From Tritrichomonas musculus (taxonomy: Eukaryota > Parabasalia > Tritrichomonadida > Tritrichomonadidae), in NCBI GenBank assembly GCA_039105265.1, contig JAPFFF010000014.1:1302001-1366000 (forward strand): a stretch of DNA of 64,000 bases, given 5' to 3'. Positions 1 to 10,368 of the stretch are shown in pieces. The translations under genes and the position numbers were made by a program. The notes beneath the pieces are model-generated. The model searched no databases. It was not told the origin of the DNA and worked only from the letters and a program-made list of their open reading frames with translations. Positions within the stretch are counted from its first letter, which is position 1. Each line of letters opens with the position of its first letter.

Positions 1-64
1 TAGAATTTTTAAACGGCAGGTAGTACTCAATACAGCCATTCTATATAAAAAAAAAACAAATTAA

Positions 65-1024
65 ATGGTAGAGATTCAGCAAATACACTTATTAAACTTT
101 ACTTCTGACATTCAAAAGGTTGTCAAGTTGGATGATTCATCAATAGCGATATGTTTAGGTATCGATCTATTTTTATGTTCTCCTTTTACCCAAAATCGAC
201 CTCTTGGAGGAATGCATAACAAAAATTTCAAGAATTCACATCCAATTATGGGTGTATGCAGTATGCCAATTTCAAGTGAACTTACTCATCAGTTTTTCCA
301 ATCAAATTATCGCCACCCTTTCAAAATTCAAACAGGTATTGTTCTTTTTGATACTGACAACAATTTCACTGTGATTGACTGCCCAAGAGATCTTGTGATC
401 ACAAAATTTAAGTATATGAATAGTAATGATGTCGTCGATATTTGTTCATCCCCAGATACTCCATGCCAGCTGGCAATTCTTACGAATTCAGAACTTCAGA
501 TTATTAAGATTGATCTCAACCAATATACTGTTTTGAAAGAGATTCCTATTGAAGGAAAAACTATATCACCATTCCTTGGAGGATTCTTAATTGATACGCA
601 TCATTCATTAAGATTTCTCCAAAGTGAATCCAATCAGCTAAAACAATATGCCCCCCATGTTCCTTTTGCAGATTTTCGAATTGACAATGATAGAGTTGTC
701 ATTGTCACACCAAGTTCTACTGATAAACTCAGAATAAAAGTTGTTGGTGGTGGATCATATCAAATATCAGTAAATTGCCAAGATTTGATTTGGGATGTTG
801 CCGGAGGACTTATATTCGTTCTTAATGATCCAATCCATATAACCATATCATCTATTAATGATGTTTCAAAGAATTGCTTAGTAACATTATCTGAAAAATT
901 ACCAAAAACTATTGACATGTTTGCTGGTGTTGATCGCTATAAGAAGAATGTTATAATAATCTTGTTTTCATTAAGAAATGCAACAACTGTTTCCGTCCCA
1001 ATTCATTTATTCGATTCATGTTAA
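65..1024 (+). CDS. Hypothetical protein, 319 aa, possibly beta-rich
   Basis: I do not recognise this protein. The ATG at 65 is the first in frame and follows an A-rich leader of the short type usual in trichomonads. The product alternates short hydrophobic beta-like stretches with polar turns (for example an AILTNSELQIIKI stretch near residue 138 and VVIVTP near 212), which would suit a degenerate beta-propeller, but no WD or Kelch signature is visible. There is no signal peptide and no membrane segment. The stop codon lies in a TAATAAA context, which fits the UAAA-type polyadenylation signal known from Trichomonas. Codon use is normal for the window and the frame is clean over its whole length, so it is very likely a real gene of unknown function. 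Confidence 0.8.
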   Translation: MVEIQQIHLLNFTSDIQKVVKLDDSSIAICLGIDLFLCSPFTQNRPLGGMHNKNFKNSHPIMGVCSMPISSELTHQFFQSNYRHPFKIQTGIVLFDTDNNFTVIDCPRDLVITKFKYMNSNDVVDICSSPDTPCQLAILTNSELQIIKIDLNQYTVLKEIPIEGKTISPFLGGFLIDTHHSLRFLQSESNQLKQYAPHVPFADFRIDNDRVVIVTPSSTDKLRIKVVGGGSYQISVNCQDLIWDVAGGLIFVLNDPIHITISSINDVSKNCLVTLSEKLPKTIDMFAGVDRYKKNVIIILFSLRNATTVSVPIHLFDSC

Positions 1025-1189
1025 TAAATTTCTTAAATTATAATAATTAGTTATTTTATAGTATATCAATTTTGCCCCTTACTTCAGCTTTTATTTTATA
1101 TTTTGGTGTTTTTTAAATTAATAAGCTTTTTAATAAGTTAAAGAAGCATAATGCAAGTAAATCTAGTTTATATCTATATATATACATGT

Positions 1190-1519
1190 TTATTGATTCA
1201 AAGGGCAAGCGATTCCAAGAATTAGTATTTCGCATAGAATATCACTATTGTTTAATAAAGAATGATCATGGCCTGGGCGGACTAAGCATACATCTTTAGG
1301 ATTTAAATGAATAGTTGTATCATCAACTGTTAAATCAATGCTTCCTTTTTCAATAATGAAAATTTCATGAAGATCATAATGGTGATGCTTTGGGCAGCTT
1401 TGATGCGCTTTAAAATGTGCAATAGAAATCTGCATTATTTTACCTTTTTGAAGGATTTTATCGTCAAATATTTGGCAAACGTTCCCTTTTGATGGACTGC
1501 AATTTCTACGTAATTCCAT
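1190..1519 (-). CDS. Small single-domain cupin protein, 109 aa
   Basis: The protein is a single cupin barrel. Motif 1 is visible around residues 43-60 (His-His-His, then Glu five residues on, then a Gly in EKGSIDL), and motif 2 around residues 82-90 (PGHDHSLLN), giving the usual His/Glu metal ligands. Cupins of this size bind a metal or a small ligand; the substrate cannot be read from the sequence. The ATG at 1519 is chosen because it is the first in frame and the barrel needs nearly all of the ORF. It is tail-to-tail with the gene at 65-1024 and is followed upstream by almost 6 kb without a gene. Stand-alone cupins are commonest in bacteria, so lateral transfer is possible but not shown here. 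Confidence 0.8.
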   Translation of the reverse strand: MELRRNCSPSKGNVCQIFDDKILQKGKIMQISIAHFKAHQSCPKHHHYDLHEIFIIEKGSIDLTVDDTTIHLNPKDVCLVRPGHDHSLLNNSDILCEILILGIACPLNQ

Positions 1520-3405
1520 AAATATAAGTTTCTATGAGGTATCGGAATTTAACTTGTTTATATGGTTATTATTTAAGATTAAAATAATAAATTTTTTTTA
1601 ATATCATAATATTTTTTTGATTGTTTACATAATTAACTAGCTGGATTCAAGGATATTATAAAATATTTAATATATTCAATCTTAAAAAAAAAATAAATTC
1701 TAATGTATTTTACTATCTTTGGAATTATTTAAATAAACAAGTATTATATTCAATATTAAATAATACTTTCTAATTATATTAATGTTATAATTTTGATTTT
1801 ATAATTATTGACATATATATTTATGTTTTTTTTTTTTTTTCACCTAATTTTAAATAACTTTTTGAAAAGTTATGCAGGTAATAAACTGAGTTCAAAAACT
1901 TAACCTCCATTTCAAATTTTAAATCATTTTATCTTTTTTATCAAACAATTTAATTGCATTATTCTTCATTAATAATATATTTAATAATTATCATAATATT
2001 AATTAAATTTTAAAAAATAAATTCATATTTAAAATATAAAGATATGATTATTTTAAATTGAGAAGTAACGGTAATGTTTTTTGAACAAGGTTTATCTTTA
2101 TTTCAGAGGTATTCATGTAGAGAAATTGACGAAATATTGTAATATTGATCATATTTTCTTTATTTTTATTTTGATACTAAGAATGAACTTTAATGGGTAA
2201 GAATTTTATATTCCTATTTTTGAGATATTTCTATTTTTATTTTTCTGAATAAGAATCGTTTTATAATTGAGAGGCTATATTTTTTTTTATATAAAAATTG
2301 ATGAAATATAAATATATATATAATTTTGTTTTAATAATTATTATAGTATATATATTGATAACTTATTAATACTTATATGTTTAAAAAACATTTAATTTCT
2401 AGAGATACACTTGTTTATATTTTTTTTATTTTTTATAAATGTATAACTTTTTCAGTTATTATATTTTTTATATTGAAATAATAAACATTTTTTATCCTAG
2501 TAGTATTTTTATTAAAACATTATTTTATTTTATATATATAATCAATATTATATTTTATATATTATATAAATTTTAAATTTAAGTTTACATTATATATTAA
2601 ATAGATAAATTAACAAAAAAAAATGAAATATTCAATTAAACGATGATTTTCAATTGAATTTCTAAAAAAATATGTTGCTTTGTATTGTGATTAATTTTTG
2701 GTTTACAATATATTAAATATTATAATTATTTTTATAATATAGTACAAAATAATTTTACTTTATAAAAAACATTTTTAATAATATTTTTAAGAAGATGAGC
2801 AAATTTATATTTTTCAATTATCACTTCACTATTAACTTCACTTCACCGAAAATAATCATCTCACGTCACTAAAAAATAATAACGTACCAAAATACGATGA
2901 AAAATAATTCAAAATAATGCAAAATATAAAATTACATTTTTCTTTAAAATGAGAGTATAAAGTAACTTATTTACATAATAAAATTTATTTAAATATTTTT
3001 ATTATTATATTATACAATTAGTATATAATTATTTCGTAAATCAATTGAGAAATAAGTCATTTTCTTAATTATTTAATGTAAATTTGCATTTAAATTTATA
3101 TATGGCTAATAAATTGGATATATAACAGATAATATATTTTATAAATCAAATAAAAAATATTAATATTGATTTATAATTCATAAATATTTCATTTGGCTCG
3201 AGATATAGATGAAACATTATTTTTTAAATTGTTTTTAAATTCTCAACATCCATTAAAACCAATTATGGCAAATGTCAGTATTGGATATATAGAAGTAAAT
3301 AGTCTTAATATTTTTTCATAAGATAAAATATTCATTCAATTAAAGTAAAAATAAAAAAATCAAATAACGAGTTTTCACTTCACATGAATACCTCTTTTAT
3401 TTCAT
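1520..3405. other. AT-rich intergenic DNA, no gene seen
   Basis: About 1.9 kb of very AT-rich sequence with homopolymer runs and frequent stops in all frames. One small palindrome carrying ACTTTTTGA is at 1856-1871. Nothing else was recognised. Confidence 0.6.
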
Positions 3406-5574
3406 AATATAGTTGGTGGACATAATTATGTTTTTGGGACATAATCATGTTTTAGAGTTTTTCTAACCGCCTATTATTCACAAAAATATAAAAAATAAAC
3501 TATACAAAAAAAATATAATTTCATGTAAAGTTATCAAATTTCGTCAGAACAAAACTACTCATATTCTTATTTTAAATTAATTATTCTTTTTTAAGAATAA
3601 TAAATCTCATTTTATAATTTAATATCAATTGCCTAAGATATACTATAATAGGTTATAATTCGATTTTCAAAATATCTAAAAAAAATATGAAAACAATATA
3701 GAAAAATTAGAATTATTTTTGATGATATATACATTCACACTAATGTTGTTCATTTTAAATATGGTAAAATTCTTGATAAGCTATTTCATTTATGAATAAT
3801 ATGTAATTTTAGATTTCATAATTTTGTTTGATATTTACATTTTAATATAAAAGATTAGTTTTAAAATTACGTGAAATGCAAATATTCTCTGATATTTTTG
3901 TATTTTATGGAATATTTTGAAAAAGTTGAATTTAATAATACTGTTCATTCATTGTTATTTAAAAAAGAATATATGATTTAAAAATAAATTTTAGCACTAA
4001 TTAATTTTTCATTGATGAATTAATACAAATTACTTCAGTGCAAGAGAAACGCATTAGAGTGTGATTTCTCTCAAAAAAATTGAATGTAAATTGAAGGAAC
4101 CATTGAAATTTCTATGTAAAATAAACTTTCTGAAAAACTCTATCATGTTTGCTCAACTTTTTGAATGGTACACAAAAATAAAACACATTTTTCTCAATAC
4201 TTTTTAAAGATAATTTGATAATATTATATAATTTATTAATGTATTTTATGTACATCATTATTTAATTAAATGAGCTATTATATTTGTGATTTATATGAAA
4301 TTTTGCCATTAATGTAAAAAAAAGTCAAAATGCTTATTTTATTCTCAATAATTGAAACTTGGGATTTAATAATAATACCATTAATTCATAATCAGTAATG
4401 ATATAATTTTGTCAGATAATTGATATCTAAAAACTTTCATATAAGAAAATTTTGATGCACAAAATAAAGTTAAAAATCATATCACTTTTTTGTTTTTTTC
4501 CAATAAAAAATAAAAACTTTTAAATTTTCATTTAAATATTTGATATAATGCATATAGTATAATGATATTGAAAGAATAAAATTGGCGGTTCTACTCAAGA
4601 TCTATTACCTTAAAGAAAAAGAGTAACTTCTGAAATAACTTAAAAAGACTTTCAATTTTAGACATTGAGAAATTATTTTCATTATTTTAATAGTTCTTCT
4701 ATACTTACCTAATATTTATTGATTAATTGCTATTTTTAATGCTATTATAATAGAAAAAATAAAAAAGTGAAATTTGTATATTTCTTAGAAAAACCTGAAA
4801 TCTTGATGGACAACAATGATTTTTAGAGGATTAATAATATATTTCATTGTATGTGTTATCAAATAATGTAATTCTGAAATCATATCAATTATGCATGAGT
4901 GATTTATGAATGATTTTGAATGAAAAAAAGAAAAATGAAATTTTTCCAAGATTGATTCTTTTTCAACCATATTATTATATTTAATATATTATATGCATCA
5001 TATATATGATTAATACTGCATCTAATTTGAAATAAAATAAACTCATTTTTCAAAATTTGTAATTTTGTATGAATGACTTTTGTCATATTTTGAAAACACT
5101 TTTTCTTTTTATATAATTATTATTTCAATAAATTTTTTTCTAAAATATAATATATACATTATATTCTAAAATAATAACTATGTTAGAGCAAATTAAAACA
5201 ACCTTTTTTTTATGGTAAAAGCATGAAATGTGATATGAAATGAGTTTTTCGAGTAGTGAAATGAAAATGAAACCATTTTTTCTAATTATCTATTTTATTT
5301 CAATAAATAATAATGATACATTTTAATTATAGATGAAAAGTAAATTATAATTTTTTTCAAATAATAAAAAAATATTCAGAAATTAAAAATTCGATATCAT
5401 ATTTATGATCAAATTTAGTTTGATAAAAGTGAATGAAAATCGGGGAATAGAATGTATCCAATATGATATTAATTGTTCTACAATTGTTTTTTTAAAAGTC
5501 CAATTTGAATATATAGAAATGATGTGAAAACATAATTATGTCTCCAAAACAGAATTATGTCCACCAACTATATT
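3406..5574. mobile_element. Inverted-repeat element, about 2.2 kb, no coding capacity
   Basis: The segment 3406-3453 matches the reverse complement of 5527-5574 at about 44 of 48 positions. Each arm starts AATATAGTTGGTGGACATAA and holds two direct copies of a GGACATAATnATG-like word. The ends could be a TA duplication (TATAG at the left, CTATA at the right), which would fit Tc1/mariner or a related group, but the palindromic TATA makes this uncertain. The interior is AT-rich and non-coding: two short minus-strand ORFs at 4785-5086 overlap each other and look like chance. It is best read as a non-autonomous or decayed DNA transposon. Confidence 0.55.
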
Positions 5575-7463
5575 AAAATTCATGATAAAAAATCATTTTT
5601 AATCAGTTATTGCTAAAAAGCATAAATTTAGATGTAACATAATTGATATCATATGTTTTTAAATGTGATATAACAGCGTTTTTATCGAATAACTATCATT
5701 TATATCAATTATGTTATGTGGTTAAGCCTTGGTTTTTGTATTTACAATTGTATACAACTTGTCCGTTTAAAAATTACAATTGTAATTACAATTGTAAATA
5801 CGTTATTTTCTCGATAATGTTTTTTATTTTTATCTTGATCTACAATTATTTTTTTATATTTAAAATGTTTTAAATAATTTATAAATAAAAAGATAAAATA
5901 GTAAAATGTTTTTCAAATTAAATAATATTATTTTTGATTCTTCATAAAATAAAAGGGGGATTATCTTATCAATTTTTAACGTATTATTTTCAAGTAAAAA
6001 ATTGTTTTATATCAAAATTTAAGATATATTTTCACAATTAAATTATACATAAAAGTTTTATATAATAATATATAGTTTATAATATAAGTTAATTGTTAAT
6101 AGTCTAATTGAAAATATGGATTTTGATATATTTTTCATTATTTCCCATATATGATTAAGTTATGTTTTCATATTATTAATTTAATAAATATTCAATTAAA
6201 TTTAATTTCGTTTAATTATTGATGAAAAATATTTATAGTAGAAATAAAAAGATATCAAAGAAATAAATTTTTCTGAGTGCGTTTATTCAAAAAAAAATTG
6301 AACTATTTCCAACTCACTTTTTGAATATTTCCAAAAAAAATTGAACTATTTCCAACTCACTTTTTGAATATTTTATAATTATAAATTTATAAAATTAAAC
6401 TTTTTAATTATTATCAATTTATAATTTTGAACTATTTCCAACTCACTTTTTGAGATATTCCTACATATTTTTATTTAGATTTTTTCAAGCATAAGTAATA
6501 TTTTTAGCATTTTTAATTTATTAATTAGATTATTTTATCTATGTAATTTTTAAATTTCATTATATAAAATAGATTATCTTTTAATTCAGAAAAACAAATA
6601 ATCAATAAATTTGAATATTTCAGTTTTTTTTTTGCTTATATAATAACTTTTTTGGTAACATTCATAAAGATATATTAAAAATTAAGGCTTTCTAATATCT
6701 TTACTGATCAGTTTTTATTAAATACATCTAAGATATGATTAAAATTTAGTTTTTGAAATATTTTTAATAAAACCAGAATTTATGAATAGTATAGTTAGTA
6801 ATTATTTATTATTATTCTTGATATCTTTTCTATTAATTAGTATTGATTTATTTTTTTATTTTTTTCTTTATATGAAATAACGTTCAAATAAATAAGATAA
6901 TATATTTGTATTATTCATATATCTTGGTAATTAAGAAAATTTGTTTTTTATTTTATATATATAATTATATAATATTTAGTATACATAAAAAATAAACTAT
7001 ACATATTTACTAAAGTTGATAAAAATTTTAAAATATTAACATTTTTCCATTTTTTATTCAATTTTTATAAATAAAAATTGAATGTAGAAAAATAAAATTT
7101 GAATGCGACCAAATTTTTTTATTAGAAAAATTCAAACTTTTTCAGAAATTTAAAAAAACATCATTTATCTTTATATCCCTACTATAATTTTTATCGAATA
7201 TTCTTTAACTTTTATATAATTCCATTAATTAAATTCATTTTTTTTATTTAAATTACTTCGTTTTCACTTTGGTAAAATCGTAAAATTGATTCCCCTTTAT
7301 AAAATAAAAAAAAATTTATTCGCATTCAAAAAGTTTCATTAATACTACAAATCAAAAAATCGTTATTTTACGAAAAAAGACGTTAAAAAGACGTTTATAG
7401 TTTTTGTGATGTAAAAAAAATAAGGCCTATATGTGGTTAACTTGTTTTATTTGTAATCTTGGG
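5575..7463. other. AT-rich intergenic DNA with a short direct repeat
   Basis: No gene is supported. A 76-codon plus-strand ORF at 5643-5873 is low-complexity and looks like chance. The only clear structure is the three-copy repeat at 6298-6454. Confidence 0.5.
6298..6454. repeat. Three copies of a 28-33 bp repeat containing ACTTTTTGA
   Basis: Copies lie at 6298-6330, 6341-6373 and 6427-6454. Each reads TTGAACTATTTCCAACTCAC followed by TTTTTGA. The first two are 10 bp apart, the third 53 bp further on. The motif at their 3' end recurs elsewhere in the window. Confidence 0.85.
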
Positions 7464-7471
7464 ATTTTGAG

Positions 7472-8848
7472 AGAAGTGCGAGAACAAAAATAACGTATTT
7501 TTTGTTTTAAAAAAAGATTGATTTTTCAAAAAATAATTCGTTAGCCTTATGATTTTTTTTAATAAAATAAAGTATATAATTGATTTTTTATATTATATAT
7601 CAGTATCGCACTATTTGAAAGTTCATACGTTGAAATTCAAATTTTACATATTTTGAAGAATATGATTGAAGTTGAAATAATATTGATTATTTATTCATTT
7701 TATCATATTCTTAATAGAATTATTGATATAATTTCTAATTAATATATATATAATATTATAATATAAATAAGATAAATTTATTTTAGCAAAAAAATTATAG
7801 AAAACATAAATATCTAGCTATAATATTAATTTTATCGGGATAACTATTTTATATTAGAATTATATTATATTGTATGATATTATATTATGATTATTTATAA
7901 ATCCGCTCGATGGGCGTAGTTTTATTTTTTTATTCACAAAAAGTTAAAAAAGAATTGAGTAGAAATGTTCGTTAGGCTTAAATCCCCTCAAAATTCAATG
8001 CAATGTTCGTTAGGCTTAAATCCCCTCAAAATTCTGTACAAATTCCGTTATATAATATTTTATTAATATTTCTTAAATATCAGTAAATTAAAAATAAATA
8101 AAATGTAATATATAATTTTTGGACGAAATTTATTTTAAAAAATATTTATTTTATCTTGAAATAGCAAACAGGGGACAGATCTTATCTTCAATAATTTTAT
8201 AAATCTATTTTCACACTTTATACTCTTAATACTTTCATTAAATTAAATAATAATATAATAATAACAGACCATTATAATAAACAAGACTAAAATAATTAAT
8301 TATCAAGAATTTCAGATTATATCTTTATAAACCATGCATTATTCATTAGAGAAATAATTATTAAACCAATTAAATATCAGTTATTTGTCAAATGACAACA
8401 ATAAAACATATTTTTGAAAATCTTTTTATCATAATCGTAATTCTTAACCAAGTAAATAGTTTAATTTATGAATTATCAAATAATATCATTGATATTAGTA
8501 ATAATTGATCATTTTATGCTATATTCTTTGTTTGTATAATTTTCTAATATTGAAATCCTTTAATTGTTCAACGATTACAAAAGTTAAAAATGTGAATATT
8601 TAAATTTTTTATGTAAACAAATATAAAAATTACCTTAAAAAACAAAGTATTTGGTGCTCTTTTTTTTTTTTTTAGAAATAAAAATTTGATTTTTTTTTTT
8701 TCTCATATTCAATTTTAAAATCAATATAATATTACTCGTAGCGAACCAAATTAAAAAATTATACATTAATTATACATTATTTTACCTGTATAAATAAATA
8801 TCTAAATTTGAAATAAATTGGTTAACCAAAGGTAGTTCTCGCACCTCT
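7472..8848. mobile_element. Non-coding DNA transposon, 1377 bp, 14-bp TIRs and 8-bp TSD (copy 1)
   Basis: The left end is AGAAGTGCGAGAAC (7472-7485); the right end GTTCTCGCACCTCT (8835-8848) is its inverted copy at 13 of 14 positions. The element is flanked on both sides by ATTTTGAG (7464-7471 and 8849-8856), an 8-bp target duplication. The interior from about 7537 is about 95 percent identical by eye to 26874-28271. A 37-bp tandem duplication at about 7967-8034 (ATGTTCGTTAGGC...) is present only in this copy. No ORF is seen. An 8-bp duplication is compatible with hAT or similar superfamilies, but the TIR is not one I recognise. Confidence 0.75.
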
Positions 8849-9054
8849 ATTTTGAGAAGGGCGAAGTGACAAACTATAGAAAAAGTTACACCATTTTTTT
8901 CTGAGGAAAATTCGTTATTCTGACTTTTTGAGTTAATTGAGAAGGCATACAAAAAGTTCTAAAATTTTCTTGTAAAGTTTTGAAAAAGTTCACTAAGATA
9001 AAACCATGAAAAAGCGCCATTTTTATAGAACTAAACCAATCAAAGAAACCGAGA

Positions 9055-9566
9055 TGACGACATTGCCGCCCATAGCATGATCACGATCAGTAATGCTTAG
9101 CAGCTAGCTGGTTGTAACTGCGGCGAGTCGTCATCCGGACAAAGATATCGCGATTTCATCCGGAAGATCTGGAATGACGACATTGCCGCCCATAGCAAGA
9201 CCACGATCAGCAATGCTTAGCAGCTAGCTGGTTGTAACTGCGGCGAGTCGTCATCCGGACAAAGATATCGCGATTTCATCCGGAAGATCTGGAATGACGA
9301 CATTGCCGCCCATAGCAAGACCGCGATCAGTAATGCTTAGCAGCTGGCTGGTTGTAACTGCGGCGAGTCGTCATCCGGACAAAGATATCGCGATTTCATC
9401 CGGAAGATCTGGAATGACGACATTGCCGCCCATAGCAAGACCACGATCAGCAATGCTTAGCAGCTAGCTGGTTGTAACTGCGGCGAGTCGTCATCCGGAC
9501 AAAGATATCGCGATTTCATCCGGAAGATCTGGAATGACGACATTGCCGCCCATAGCAAGACCACGG
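9055..9566. repeat. Outer left array of 120-bp units (about 4.3 copies)
   Basis: Units repeat exactly every 120 bp (register at 9061, 9181, 9301, 9421, 9541). Each is much richer in G and C than the flanks and contains the palindromes CAGCTAGCTG and ATCGCGAT (some units have CAGCTGGCTG). The outermost unit differs from the rest by AGCATGATCACG in place of AGCAAGACCACG. Confidence 0.95.
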
Positions 9567-9762
9567 TGGCAATAAAAAGATGAAAATAAAACAAACAAAA
9601 AACAAACAAAATTGATTATTTAATATTATTATTACGATTTTTTAATTTTTTTATTTTGATAAAGCTTATTTAAAATATTCTGAGTCTTCTCAGAAATTTG
9701 TTAAATTTTTTTTTTTATAAATATATATAACTTTTTGAAAGAATTATGGTCTTTTTATATTT

Positions 9763-9840
9763 ATGGAAGAAGACCAAAATCTTTATTATTCAGCGAAATA
9801 TCTATCTCATACGCAAAGACCTAATTCTTTAAAAGATAAA
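9763..9840 (+). pseudogene. Duplicated first 26 codons of the MULE transposase (left arm)
   Basis: This stretch is an inverted duplicate of codons 1-26 of the transposase gene, from the ATG to LKDK, together with its 5' flank. It then passes abruptly into a copy of the MULE subterminal sequence (GTTCTAAAATTTTCTTG). The same junction occurs in the right arm at 13400, so the arms were duplicated together. It could supply a start codon for outward transcription but encodes no useful protein. Confidence 0.85.
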
Positions 9841-9937
9841 GTTCTAAAATTTTCTTGTAAAGTTTTGAAAAAGTTCACTAAGATAAAACCATGAAAAAGC
9901 GCCATTTTTATAGAACTAAACCAATCAAAGAAACCGA

Positions 9938-10212
9938 GATGACGACATTGCCGCCCATAGCATGATCACGATCAGTAATGCTTAGCAGCTAGCTGGTTGT
10001 AACTGCGGCGAGTCGTCATCCGGACAAAGATATTGCGATTTCATCCGGAAGATCTGGAATGACGACATTGCCGCCCATAGCAAGACCACGATCAGCAATG
10101 CTTAGCAGCTGGCTGGTTGTAACTGCGGCGAGTCGTCATCCGGACAAAGATATCGCGATTTCATCCGGAAGATCTGGAATTGACGATATTGCCGCCCATA
10201 GGACGACCACGG
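9938..10212. repeat. Inner left array of 120-bp units (about 2.3 copies)
   Basis: Same unit and orientation as 9055-9566, preceded by a second copy of the subterminal MULE sequence (9841-9937). The last unit has small changes (TGACGATATTGCC) and runs into the same GTGGCAATAAAAAG spacer that ends the outer array. Confidence 0.95.
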
Positions 10213-10368
10213 TGGCAATAAAAAGATGAAAATAAAACAAACAAAAAACAAACAAAATTGATTATTTAATATTATTGTGATTTTTTATTTTTTATTTTTA
10301 TTTTTTTTTTTTTTTTTTTTTTTTTGATAAAGCTTATTTAAAATATTCTGAGTCTTCTCAGAAATTTG

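Noticed and set aside
4785..5873. Three small ORFs of 60-76 codons
   Set aside because: Low-complexity Ile/Asn/Phe/Lys content, mutual overlap and no homology; expected by chance in such AT-rich DNA.
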